Of a stretch of DNA of 44,963 nucleotides, positions 26,266 to 33,831 are shown piece by piece. Position 1 is the first letter of the stretch, and each line of letters begins with the position of its first letter. The stretch lies in NCBI GenBank assembly GCA_937891735.1, contig CALAGR010000303.1, forward strand, positions 1 through 44,963, read 5' to 3'. The notes under the pieces were generated by a model. It was given only the letters and a program-made list of their open reading frames with translations, did not search any database and had not been told where the DNA came from. The position numbers and the translations under genes are program-made. The stretch comes from an uncultured Pseudomonadota bacterium. Its GTDB lineage: Bacteria > Myxococcota_A > UBA796 > UBA9615.

Positions 26266-26612
26266 TGGCCACTCACGGCGAGGATCGCAGGCCCTGCGCG
26301 GGTCTGTGGAACACCCCGATGGTGTACGTCAACGGCGACGTGACGACCTGCTGCCTCGATCAGCACCTCGACAACAAGCTCGGAAACATGGCCGAGCAGT
26401 CCCTCAGCCAGATCTGGAACGGGCCCACCAACCACCGGTGGCGCCTGCTCCACGTCCTTGATCGCTACGAGGAATCGGGCCCGTATTGCGGCGCCTGCAA
26501 CTGGCGTTCGGCTGGAGCCATGCCCCACGACAAGGTCACGGCCTACCTCGAGAAGGCCGGTGAGACAGAGGCCCTCGCGGCCTACCGCGCGCGCTGGGGG
26601 CTGCCCTCCTGA
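26265..26612 (+). CDS. Stand-alone SPASM-domain protein (split from the preceding radical SAM gene)
   Basis: A 115-residue protein that is essentially one SPASM domain: C11, the pair C29-C30 and C75/C78 (CAGLWNTPMVYVNGDVTTCC ... YCGACNW) would hold an auxiliary iron-sulphur cluster. The sequence NKLGNMAEQSLSQIWNG is the usual SPASM connector. Its ATG shares a base with the stop of the radical SAM core (TGATG), ensuring coupled translation. A true split gene is more likely than a sequencing frameshift because a start codon sits exactly at the junction and both halves are intact, but an error cannot be excluded. Confidence 0.85.
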   Translation: MATHGEDRRPCAGLWNTPMVYVNGDVTTCCLDQHLDNKLGNMAEQSLSQIWNGPTNHRWRLLHVLDRYEESGPYCGACNWRSAGAMPHDKVTAYLEKAGETEALAAYRARWGLPS

Positions 26613-26619
26613 GCACGTT

Positions 26620-26636
26620 CGGGCGTGACCCGCCCG
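26620..26636 (+). terminator. Possible terminator of the radical SAM operon
   Basis: CGGGCG (26620-26625) and CGCCCG (26631-26636) pair around a TGACC loop, 8 bases after the SPASM gene stop. No T-run follows. Confidence 0.4.
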
Positions 26637-26640
26637 TCCC

Positions 26641-26676
26641 GACTGCCCCGACTGCCCCGACTGCCCCGACTGAGCC
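26641..26676. repeat. Tandem 9-base repeat in intergenic DNA
   Basis: GACTGCCCC occurs three times exactly (26641-26667), followed by a degenerate fourth copy GACTGAGCC (26668-26676). It lies between the radical SAM operon and the PilZ gene. Probably a slippage repeat that may vary in number between strains. Confidence 0.85.
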
Positions 26677-26720
26677 AACCGTCCCGAGTGATTCGGCATT
26701 CCGAGGATGCCCAACTTTCG

Positions 26721-26726
26721 TATAGT
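26721..26726 (+). promoter_or_regulatory. Predicted -10 box of the PilZ gene
   Basis: TATAGT, five of six bases matching the consensus, 29 bases before the ATG. No convincing -35 box is found at 16-18 bases upstream. Confidence 0.45.
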
Positions 26727-26755
26727 CGCCCCAGATCACGGATCAGCGGAGCACC

Positions 26756-27571
26756 ATGACGGGCGATCGACGGCGCTACATGCGGGAGGCCTGCCTCATC
26801 TCCGCCCATGTGCGGCACGGCAAGCGGATCTACGAAGGCACGGTGCTCAACGTCTGTGAGGACGGCGCCTTCGTCGTCACCGGCGCGCCGTTCGACGAAG
26901 ACGCGTCGGTCCAGCTCCGGTTTCGACACCCCCGCACCGACGCGACGGTCAAGGCCCGCGCGGTGGTCTGTCGGCGCGTTCGTCCCGGACAGGGGCAGAC
27001 GGGACTGGGCCTCCGGCTCCTCGACGAGCTCACCAGCCTCGAAGCCCACGCCGGCGCGGTTCCGTCCCACTCGGGGACCTGGTCGCGCCCCGACGCCGCC
27101 TCGCAGTCGGGCACCTGGAGACGCGTGGACATGGAGATCGCCTCGGACACCTCGGGCTCGTTCCCGTCGGTCGAGGACATCTCCGAGCCGTTCGCGGGAC
27201 CCGAGCGCCGGGGGCCCGCGCGACATCCCGCTCCGCAGGTCCGCGTGCGGGTCCAGGCCGCCGGCGAGCTGGCCATCACCGGCGCGGTTCAGGACGCGGC
27301 GGAGGGCGGGTTCTCCGTCGCCACGGACCGGCCGCCACGGGTGGGCAAGCTCGTGCGGGTCGAGCTGGACAGCCACGAAGGGGGCCGCGGCGCCGGAGTC
27401 GAGCTGACGGGCAGGGTCATCTGGATCCGGGAAGAGACCGGGCTCGACGGGAGCCCGCGCGCCTTCGGGGTCCAGATCCTGCACTTCGGGGGGAGCCAGC
27501 ATCGGCTGCGGTACGGCGAGTTCCTGGTGTTCATCAAACGACGCGAGCCGCGCCTCAAGACGGTGCGCTGA
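26756..27571 (+). CDS. Tandem PilZ-domain protein
   Basis: A 271-residue cytosolic protein with two PilZ folds, which in other bacteria bind cyclic di-GMP and control motility or polysaccharide output. The first (about 1-95) has DRRRYMREACLISAHV and NVCEDGAF; the second (about 150-265) has ERRGPARHPAPQVRVRV and DAAEGGF. Both keep the Arg-x3-Arg type basic motif, but the D/N-x-S-x-x-G motif is altered (Ser replaced by Cys in the first and Ala in the second), so ligand binding may be weakened. A Ser/Pro-rich linker joins them. GGAG lies 4 bases before the ATG. Its place before the glycan genes suggests it could gate that pathway. Confidence 0.8.
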   Translation: MTGDRRRYMREACLISAHVRHGKRIYEGTVLNVCEDGAFVVTGAPFDEDASVQLRFRHPRTDATVKARAVVCRRVRPGQGQTGLGLRLLDELTSLEAHAGAVPSHSGTWSRPDAASQSGTWRRVDMEIASDTSGSFPSVEDISEPFAGPERRGPARHPAPQVRVRVQAAGELAITGAVQDAAEGGFSVATDRPPRVGKLVRVELDSHEGGRGAGVELTGRVIWIREETGLDGSPRAFGVQILHFGGSQHRLRYGEFLVFIKRREPRLKTVR

Positions 27572-27643
27572 CCGCGCCCACAGCGGCCCGGCCCCCTTGA
27601 CTACACTGCGCCCGGCGCGCACCCGCCGCGCAGCGGAGCACTC

Positions 27644-28633
27644 ATGAGTCCCCCACCCCTGCCTTCGGGCGAGCGCATCCTCGTCACCGGAGGCGCTGGC
27701 TTCATCGGCAGCACCTTCGCCGCGCGCGTCATCGAGCAGAACACCATCGTCGCGCTCGACACCTTCGACCGGGACGCGCTGCGTTACCACCCGGGCCTCA
27801 AGGAGCACCCCAACTTCGAGGTCGTGCGGGGCTCGATCCTGGAGCCCGACGACCTTCGCGCCGCCATCGACGGCTGCACGATGGTGGTGCACTGCGCGGC
27901 CATCGCGGGCGTGGACACGGTGATGAACCACCCGAGCAAGGTGATGCGGGTCAACCTCATCGGAACCTGGAACGTGCTCGAGGCGGCGGCGGCGCACGGT
28001 GAGCTCAAGCGGTTCATCGACTTCAGCACCTCCGAGGTCTACGGAGCCCACGCCTGGGAGGTGACCGAGGGATCCGACGCGGTGGTCGGGGCCGTCGGCG
28101 AGGCGCGCTGGACCTACGCGGTGAGCAAGCTGGCCGCCGAGCACTCCACCTGGAGCTTCCACAAGGAGTTCGGGCTGCCCACGGTGACGCTGCGCCCCTT
28201 CAACGTGTACGGGCCCCGCCAGATCGGAGAGGGCGCGGTGCATCGGTTCGTGCGTCAGGCGCTCTCCGATCAGGAGATCACCGTGCACGACGACGGCAAC
28301 CAGGTCCGGTCCTGGTGCTACGTGGACGACTTCGTGGACGCGCTGCTGCGCGCCTGCGTCATGGACGGGGCGGTCGGCCACTCCTTCAACATCGGAAACC
28401 CCCGGGCCACCGTCACGACGCTGCACCTCGCCTACGCGGTGCTGCGGGCCGTGGGGCGGCAGGTGCCGGTTCGCTTCGTGCCCTGGGGCAAGGCCAACGT
28501 GCACCTGCGTGTGCCGGACATCTCCTTCGCCCGCAACGCGCTGGAGTTCGAGCCGTCCATCGACCTCGCCGAGGGGCTGGCCCGGACGGTGGCGTGGTAC
28601 CGCGAGCTTGACGACGTGGACCGGCTGCCTTGA
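27644..28633 (+). CDS. NAD-dependent nucleotide-sugar epimerase/dehydratase (extended SDR)
   Basis: Modifies a nucleotide-activated sugar in the cytosol. The Rossmann NAD-binding motif is TGGAGFIG (15-22) and the catalytic Tyr/Lys pair is Y158-x3-K162 (TYAVSKLAAEHS), with a Ser/Thr at DFSTSEVYG. The 329-residue length and the stretch TLRPFNVYGPRQ are typical of UDP-glucose 4-epimerase and dTDP/UDP-sugar dehydratase relatives. The stop overlaps the next gene, a sugar aminotransferase (TTGA), so the product sugar is probably aminated next. Which sugar is used cannot be read. Confidence 0.92.
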   Translation: MSPPPLPSGERILVTGGAGFIGSTFAARVIEQNTIVALDTFDRDALRYHPGLKEHPNFEVVRGSILEPDDLRAAIDGCTMVVHCAAIAGVDTVMNHPSKVMRVNLIGTWNVLEAAAAHGELKRFIDFSTSEVYGAHAWEVTEGSDAVVGAVGEARWTYAVSKLAAEHSTWSFHKEFGLPTVTLRPFNVYGPRQIGEGAVHRFVRQALSDQEITVHDDGNQVRSWCYVDDFVDALLRACVMDGAVGHSFNIGNPRATVTTLHLAYAVLRAVGRQVPVRFVPWGKANVHLRVPDISFARNALEFEPSIDLAEGLARTVAWYRELDDVDRLP

Positions 28634-29778
28634 AGCCCGTCATCCCCCTCGCCCGGCCCGACCTGGGGCCCGACGCCGCCGCGGCGGTCGCCGATGTGCT
28701 CGCCTCGGGGTGGCTCGTGCAGGGCCCTGCCGTGGCGGCCTTCGAGGGCCTCGTGGCCCAGCGGTGCGCGGTGCCCCACGGCGTGGCGTGCAGCTCCGGG
28801 ACGGCCGCCCTGCACCTCGCGCTGGAGGCGCTGCAGCTGCCCCGGGGCAGCAAGGTGGTGGTGCCCGGCTACACCTTCCCCGCGACCATCAACGTCGTGC
28901 TGCTGAGCGGCCTGGTGCCGGTCATCGCCGACGTGGATCCGGCGACCTTCAACGTCGACGTGGACTCGGCCCTGCGCGCGTTCGACGGGGACGACGGCTC
29001 CACCGACGGATCCACCGCCGCGGTGCTGCTCGCGGTGCACCAGTTCGGGCTGCCCGCGCCCCTGGAGGTCCTGGGCCCGGCCTGCGTCGAGCGCGGCATG
29101 GTGGTGATCGAGGACGCGGCCTGCGCGCTGGGGGCGAGCCTGGAGATCGAGGGACGCCCGCGACCGGCGGGGTCGCTGGGTGCGATGGGCTGCTTCTCGT
29201 TCCATCCCCGCAAGATCGTCACCACAGGCGAGGGCGGCATGGTCACCACCGGGGACGCGGAGCTGGACGAGCGCCTGCGTCGCCTCCGCAACCACGGCAT
29301 GCAGGCGGGCCCGGACGGTCTGCTCTTCGTCGAGGCGGGCTTCAACTACCGGCTCACCGAGATGCAGGGGGCCCTCGGGGTCAGCCAGATGGCCCGCCTG
29401 GACGACCTGCTCGCGGACCGGCAGCGCATCGCGGCGGGGTACCTGGCGCGGCTGCCGGCCCTGGAGCGGCTCGGCGTGCTGCCGCCCGTGGTGCCCGCCG
29501 GCGCGACCCCCACCTGGCAGACGTTCCAGTGCCGGATCCCCGCCACCGCGGACCTGGATCAGGTGATCGGCTCGATGCGGGCGGAGGGGGTGGAGGTCAA
29601 CTTCGGGGCGCACGCCCTGCACCAGCACCCTGCCTACTCCGAGGCGCTGCGCGCATCCACGGGCCTGCGGGGCGCCACCGAGGCCCGCGCCCGCGGCCTC
29701 GCCCTGCCCGTGCCCGGGGGCCTCACGGACCGCGAGATGGACCGGGTCATCGACACGCTCGCCGCCGTCGTCAGGTGA
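28630..29778 (+). CDS. Sugar aminotransferase, DegT/DnrJ/EryC1/StrS family
   Basis: PLP-dependent enzyme that puts an amino group on a keto-sugar nucleotide. The family pattern is intact: IPLARPDLGPD at the start, SSGTAALHLALEAL for phosphate binding, IEDAACALGA (Asp contacting PLP) and the Schiff-base Lys195 in SFHPRKIVTTGEGGM. Length 382, normal. The start is taken as TTG 28630, overlapping the epimerase stop by 4 bases; the residues following it are the usual family N-terminus. With the epimerase before it and an acyltransferase after it, an N-acylated amino sugar is the likely product. Confidence 0.92.
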   Translation: MKPVIPLARPDLGPDAAAAVADVLASGWLVQGPAVAAFEGLVAQRCAVPHGVACSSGTAALHLALEALQLPRGSKVVVPGYTFPATINVVLLSGLVPVIADVDPATFNVDVDSALRAFDGDDGSTDGSTAAVLLAVHQFGLPAPLEVLGPACVERGMVVIEDAACALGASLEIEGRPRPAGSLGAMGCFSFHPRKIVTTGEGGMVTTGDAELDERLRRLRNHGMQAGPDGLLFVEAGFNYRLTEMQGALGVSQMARLDDLLADRQRIAAGYLARLPALERLGVLPPVVPAGATPTWQTFQCRIPATADLDQVIGSMRAEGVEVNFGAHALHQHPAYSEALRASTGLRGATEARARGLALPVPGGLTDREMDRVIDTLAAVVR

Positions 29779-29797
29779 GCGTCGCGCCTCCATGGAT

Positions 29798-29803
29798 TAG
29801 ACT
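29798..29803 (+). promoter_or_regulatory. Possible -10 box before the acyltransferase gene
   Basis: TAGACT lies 11 bases before the ATG at 29815, leaving almost no leader. It may give a second, internal start of transcription in this gene block. Weak without a clear -35. Confidence 0.25.
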
Positions 29804-29814
29804 CCGGCCGTACG

Positions 29815-30339
29815 ATGAAGACCTTCACCTCCCATGGTTCCGGCGTGTTCGAGCGGGGTGACCTCGCCGCCGTCGGTGACAACGTGGTCTTCGAGGCCGG
29901 GGTCCTGGTGTTCCATCCGGAGACGGTGCATCTGGGATCGAACGTGTATGTCGGTCACAACACGATCCTGAAGGGGTACTACAAGAACCGCATGTCCATC
30001 GGGAACGACACCTGGATCGGGCAGCAGTGCTTCTTCCACTCGGCGGGCGGGATCACGATCGGGGACGCGGTCGGGATCGGCCCCGGCGTGCGGATCCTGA
30101 CCTCCACCCACCGCGATCCGGGGGTGGACCGGCCCATCATGGACGGCGAGATCGCGTTCGCGCCCGTGGTGATCGGCGACGGATCGGACCTCGGCGTGGG
30201 CAGCACGATCCTGCCCGGCGTGACGCTCGGCAAGGGTGTGCAGGTGGGCGCCGGCGCCGTCGTCGCGCAGGACGTGCCCGACTTCGCGGTGGTGGCCGGG
30301 GTCCCGGCGCGCGTGCTGCGCCTGCGAGGCGGAGCATGA
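29815..30339 (+). CDS. Hexapeptide-repeat acyltransferase
   Basis: A 174-residue left-handed beta-helix enzyme that likely transfers an acetyl or other acyl group to the amino sugar made by the two preceding enzymes. Hexapeptide repeats are visible throughout (VHLGSNVYVGHNTIL, MSIGNDTWIGQQCFF, ITIGDAVGIGPGVRIL, VVIGDGSDLGVGSTIL, VTLGKGVQVGAGAVV). The catalytic His is probably in STHRDPG, and the end VVAGVPARVLR is standard for the WbbJ/NodL-like group. The stop overlaps the start of the ABC transporter ATPase gene (ATGA), tying sugar synthesis to the transporter. Confidence 0.88.
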   Translation: MKTFTSHGSGVFERGDLAAVGDNVVFEAGVLVFHPETVHLGSNVYVGHNTILKGYYKNRMSIGNDTWIGQQCFFHSAGGITIGDAVGIGPGVRILTSTHRDPGVDRPIMDGEIAFAPVVIGDGSDLGVGSTILPGVTLGKGVQVGAGAVVAQDVPDFAVVAGVPARVLRLRGGA

Positions 30340-31289
30340 CCGAGTTCGCCATTCGCACCGAGGGCCTGCGCAAGGTCTACCGCACCGGGTTCCTCCGGCG
30401 GCAGTACGTCGCCCTGGACGGCCTGGATCTGCAGGTCCCCAAGGGGGAGGTCTTCGGCTTCATCGGCCCCAACGGAGCGGGCAAGACCACGACCCAGAAG
30501 CTGTTGATGGGCCTGAACTTCCCGACGGCCGGGCAGGCGTGGATCCTGGGACGCCCTCTCGGTGATCGCAGCGTCATGGGCCGGGTCGGCTTCCTGCCCG
30601 AGCGACCGTATTTCTACGACTACCTCACCGCGACCGAGTTCCTTCACTTCTACGGCCAGCTGCACGGGATCCCCAAGCGCGTGCGCGAAGAGCGGATCGA
30701 CGCGCTGCTGCCCCTGGTGCACATGGAGCGCGCGCGCCACGTGCAGCTGCGCAAGTTCAGCAAGGGCATGCTCCAGCGGGTCGGGATCGCCCAGTCGCTG
30801 ATCAACGAGCCCGAGCTCGTGGTCCTGGACGAGCCCGCCTCGGGTCTGGATCCGATGGGGCGGCTGCTGATCCGGGACATCATCCGGGGCCTGAAGAGCA
30901 AGGGAGTGACGGTCTTCCTGAGCTCCCACGTGCTGAGCGATCTGGAGGAGGTCTGTGATCGCGTGGGCATCCTGGTGGGCGGCGTGCTTCAGGAGGTCGG
31001 GTCCATCGAGGAACTGCTGGGTCAGACCATGCGCTCGGTGGAGGTGATCCTGCACGGCCTGCCCGAGGACCCCGAGGGACTGCCCCTGGCGCCGAGCCGC
31101 CGCGACGCCACCGGACACCACGTGTTCGAAGCGCCGGACCACGACACGGCCCGGACCCTGGTGGCGGCCGCGGGCGCCATCGGAGGGCAGCTCGTCACCT
31201 ACCGTCCGGTCCGGGAGACCCTGGAGCAGTACTTCATGGACGAGGCGACCTCGGTCGAGCGACAGGCTCGCGAGGAGTCGGTGCGATGA
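30336..31289 (+). CDS. ABC transporter ATP-binding protein
   Basis: ATPase subunit of an ABC-2 type exporter. Walker A is GPNGAGKTT (44-52), the signature is KFSKGMLQRVGIAQSL (a variant of LSGGQ), Walker B is LVVLDEPASGLDP and the switch His is in FLSSHVL. A C-terminal extension (about 225-317) of beta/alpha type follows and may bind substrate or the permease. ATG 30336 is used, overlapping the acyltransferase stop; the frame runs further upstream but only as shadow of that gene. It is coupled by ATGA to the permease gene. Confidence 0.93.
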   Translation: MTEFAIRTEGLRKVYRTGFLRRQYVALDGLDLQVPKGEVFGFIGPNGAGKTTTQKLLMGLNFPTAGQAWILGRPLGDRSVMGRVGFLPERPYFYDYLTATEFLHFYGQLHGIPKRVREERIDALLPLVHMERARHVQLRKFSKGMLQRVGIAQSLINEPELVVLDEPASGLDPMGRLLIRDIIRGLKSKGVTVFLSSHVLSDLEEVCDRVGILVGGVLQEVGSIEELLGQTMRSVEVILHGLPEDPEGLPLAPSRRDATGHHVFEAPDHDTARTLVAAAGAIGGQLVTYRPVRETLEQYFMDEATSVERQAREESVR

Positions 31290-32050
31290 AGATCCAGGCC
31301 ATCGCGCTGAACACCTTCCGCGAGGCGGTGCGCGACAAGATCCTGTATTCCCTGCTGTTCTTCGCGATCTTGATGATCGGCGGGTCGGTGTTGGTCGCCG
31401 AGCTGACCATCGGCGAGCAGGACAAGATCATCCGGGATGTGGGCCTGGCGGCCATCAGCATCTTCGGCCTGATGATCGCGATCTTCATCGGGATCGGCCT
31501 CATCTACAAAGAGATCGAGCGCAAGACCATCTACACGATCGCGAGCAAGCCGGTGGCGCGGTGGGAGTTCCTGGTCGGCAAGTACCTGGGCCTGCTGGCC
31601 ACCCTGGCCACCGAGGTCCTCATCATGTCCGTGGCGTTCTGGCTGACGCTGCAGTTCATGGGGTCCGACACGCCCGGAGCGCTCTTCCCGGCGATCTGGC
31701 TGACCTTCGTGGAGATGGCTGTGGTCACCGCCGTGGCTATCCTGTTCGGCTGCTTCACCTCGCCGATGCTGTCCGCCCTCTTCACCGTGGGGACCCTGAT
31801 CATCGGAAAGCTCAGTCAGGACCTGCTGCTGATCGGCCAGCGGAGCGAGAGCGACGTGGTCCGGGTGCTGACCGAGGTGGGCTACCGGGTGCTGCCCGAC
31901 CTCGGTCGCTTCGACCTGCGCACCGAGGCCGCCCACGGGCTGCCGGTGGACTGGGAGTACGTGGCCTACGCCACCGGCTACGGGGCCGCCTACTCCGCCG
32001 CGCTGCTCGTGCTCGCCTCGCTGATCTTCCGGCTCCGGGACTTCAAGTGA
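31286..32050 (+). CDS. ABC-2 type transporter permease
   Basis: A 254-residue inner-membrane protein with about six helices, beginning MKIQAIALNTFREAVRDK and including ILYSLLFFAILMIGGSVLVA, IFGLMIAIFIGIGLIYKE and a final AYSAALLVLASLIFRLRDFK. The motif GLIYKEIERKTIYTIASKPV is typical of the NosY/GldF-like branch. It forms the membrane path for the ATPase encoded just before it. ABC-2 exporters of this type move lipids, antibiotics or polysaccharide pieces; the sugar genes around it point to a glycan or glycolipid but do not prove it. Confidence 0.9.
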   Translation: MKIQAIALNTFREAVRDKILYSLLFFAILMIGGSVLVAELTIGEQDKIIRDVGLAAISIFGLMIAIFIGIGLIYKEIERKTIYTIASKPVARWEFLVGKYLGLLATLATEVLIMSVAFWLTLQFMGSDTPGALFPAIWLTFVEMAVVTAVAILFGCFTSPMLSALFTVGTLIIGKLSQDLLLIGQRSESDVVRVLTEVGYRVLPDLGRFDLRTEAAHGLPVDWEYVAYATGYGAAYSAALLVLASLIFRLRDFK

Positions 32051-32691
32051 CCCTGCGGAGGGCGGTGTTGTTCGCCGCCTTCTGCATGCTCGTGGTGGCG
32101 GGACGGGTGATCGGCACCGGCACGGCGGAGCTGCGGGCCGCCCGGGGCTACGAGGCCGCGGGCCAGCACCACGAGGCCGCCATCGCCTACGGCAACGCGA
32201 TCCGCATGTACCTGCCCGCGTCGCCCCTGGGGGCCCGGGCCTCCGAGGCGCTGCTCCGGCTCGCGGACCGGGCGACGACGAACCAGGAGCCCGACGAGGC
32301 CCGCTTCTGCCTGGAGGAGCTGCGCTCCGGCTGGATCGCGGTGCGTTCCCTGTGGCAGCCCGGCGGGTCGTGGATCGCCGAGGCGGAGCGGCGCATGCTC
32401 CCCCTCATGCTCGGCGACGGCTCCGGGGCGTGGCCCGATCCGACCCTGTCCCAGAGCGCGCGGGAGGACGTGGTCAGGCAGGTGCTGGCAGCCCGGGACG
32501 ATCCACACCTGGGGTGGGTGGTGCTGATGGGGCTGGGCTACGTGCTCTGGCTGGGGGGCGCCGCGGGCGCCATCTGGCGGGGCATTCCAGCCGACGATCA
32601 CGCTCCCGTTCGCTACAAGACCGTATTCTCCTTCGCGGGCCTGTCGGTCGGCGGCTACGTGCTGTGGCTGCTCGCCCTCGCCCGCGCCTGA
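32047..32691 (+). CDS. Small membrane protein with repeat-like loop, ABC-linked
   Basis: I do not recognise this family. GTG 32047 overlaps the permease stop (GTGA) and gives 214 residues. The N-terminus is a membrane helix or uncleaved signal (LRRAVLFAAFCMLVVAGRVI), followed by a periplasmic part with a TPR-like helix pair (AARGYEAAGQHHEAAIAYGN). Two further helices come at the C-terminus (LGWVVLMGLGYVLWLGGAAG and FSFAGLSVGGYVLWLLALA). Tight coupling to the ABC genes suggests an accessory subunit of that transporter. The next gene starts 22 bases later. Confidence 0.75.
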   Translation: MTLRRAVLFAAFCMLVVAGRVIGTGTAELRAARGYEAAGQHHEAAIAYGNAIRMYLPASPLGARASEALLRLADRATTNQEPDEARFCLEELRSGWIAVRSLWQPGGSWIAEAERRMLPLMLGDGSGAWPDPTLSQSAREDVVRQVLAARDDPHLGWVVLMGLGYVLWLGGAAGAIWRGIPADDHAPVRYKTVFSFAGLSVGGYVLWLLALARA

Positions 32692-32713
32692 CGCCCCCCC
32701 CAAGAGGTCCCCG

Positions 32714-33829
32714 ATGTCCGTCCCGCTCCTCGATCTCAAGCCCCAGTACGCCGCCCTGCAGGCCGGCTTCGACGCCGCCATCGCGCGGGTCGTGGGCAGC
32801 CAGCACTTCATCATGGGCCCGGAGGTCAACGCCTTCGAAGCCGAGGTGGCGTCCTTCCTGGGGGCCAGCAGCGCCGTGACCTGCGCCTCGGGCTCCGATG
32901 CCCTGCTGCTCGCCCTGTGGGCCCTGGACATCGGCCCCGGTGATGAGGTCATCACCACGGCGTTCACCTTCTTCGCCACCGCCGGCGCCGTGTCGCGGCT
33001 GGGCGCCACGCCGGTGTTCGTGGACATCGATCCCGCCACCCTCAACATCGATCCCGTCGCCATCGACGCCGCCGTCACGGCGCGAACGAAGGCGATCATC
33101 CCGGTGCACATCTTCGGGTTGCCGGCGGACATGGACGCGATCTCCGCCGTCGGCAGGAAGCACGGGCTCGCGGTGATCGAGGACGCGGCCCAGAGCATCG
33201 GCGCCACCTGGCGCGGCCAGCAGACGGGCACCATGGGCGACTTCGGCTGCTTCAGCTTCTTCCCCAGCAAGAACCTGGGCTGCTGGGGCGACGGGGGGCT
33301 CGTGACCACCATGCGGGACGACCTGCGCGAGGTGGTCAAGCAGCTGCGGGTGCACGGCAACTACCCCAAGAAGTACTTCCACAAGCGCGTCGGCATGAAC
33401 TCCCGGCTGGACGCGCTGCAGGCCGCCATCCTGCGGGTGAAGCTGCCCCACCTGGCCGCCTGGGGCGAGGCGCGGCGCGAGCGGGTCATCGGCTACAAGG
33501 CCCGGCTCGCGGATCGTGGCCTCGCGGAGCAGGTGGTGTTCCAGTCGGTGCCCGAGCAAGCGGTGCCGGTCTACCACCAGGTGGTGGTGAGGATCGCCGA
33601 GCGTGACCGGGTGATGGCGCACCTGCAGGCCCGCGGCATCGGCTGCGCCATCTACTACCCGCGGCCGCTGCACCTGCAGGAGTGCTTCGCGGATCTGGGT
33701 CAGACCGAGGGCTCGCTCCCCCACACCGAGCAGGCGTGCCGCGAGGCCCTCGCGCTGCCCATCTTCCCCGAGCTGTCCGCCGATCAGCAGGACGAGGTGG
33801 TGGGCGCCCTGGCCGAGGCCATCCAGTAG
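32714..33829 (+). CDS. Second sugar aminotransferase, DegT/DnrJ/EryC1/StrS family
   Basis: PLP enzyme acting on keto-sugar nucleotides. Family signs: PLLDLKPQYAAL at the start, CASGSDALLLAL, VIEDAAQSIGA, Schiff-base Lys186 in FFPSKNLGCWGDGGL, and a C-terminal end LPIFPELSADQQDEVV. At 371 residues it is closest in pattern to WlbE/WbpE-like 3-aminotransferases (KNLGC and the HGNYPKKYFHKRVGMNSRLD stretch). It differs clearly from the aminotransferase at 28630, so two amino groups or two different sugars may be made. AGAGG precedes the ATG. Confidence 0.93.
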   Translation: MSVPLLDLKPQYAALQAGFDAAIARVVGSQHFIMGPEVNAFEAEVASFLGASSAVTCASGSDALLLALWALDIGPGDEVITTAFTFFATAGAVSRLGATPVFVDIDPATLNIDPVAIDAAVTARTKAIIPVHIFGLPADMDAISAVGRKHGLAVIEDAAQSIGATWRGQQTGTMGDFGCFSFFPSKNLGCWGDGGLVTTMRDDLREVVKQLRVHGNYPKKYFHKRVGMNSRLDALQAAILRVKLPHLAAWGEARRERVIGYKARLADRGLAEQVVFQSVPEQAVPVYHQVVVRIAERDRVMAHLQARGIGCAIYYPRPLHLQECFADLGQTEGSLPHTEQACREALALPIFPELSADQQDEVVGALAEAIQ

Positions 33830-33831
33830 GA

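Noticed and set aside
26641..26676. CRISPR array
   Set aside because: Units are 9 bases and directly adjacent, with no spacers.
26613..26755. RiPP precursor peptide for the radical SAM enzymes
   Set aside because: The gap holds a hairpin, a nonamer repeat and a -10 box but no credible small reading frame with a leader and core.
30027..30335. N-terminal extension of the ABC ATPase to 30027
   Set aside because: This is a shadow of the acyltransferase gene; the ATG at 30336 opens the normal ATPase fold.
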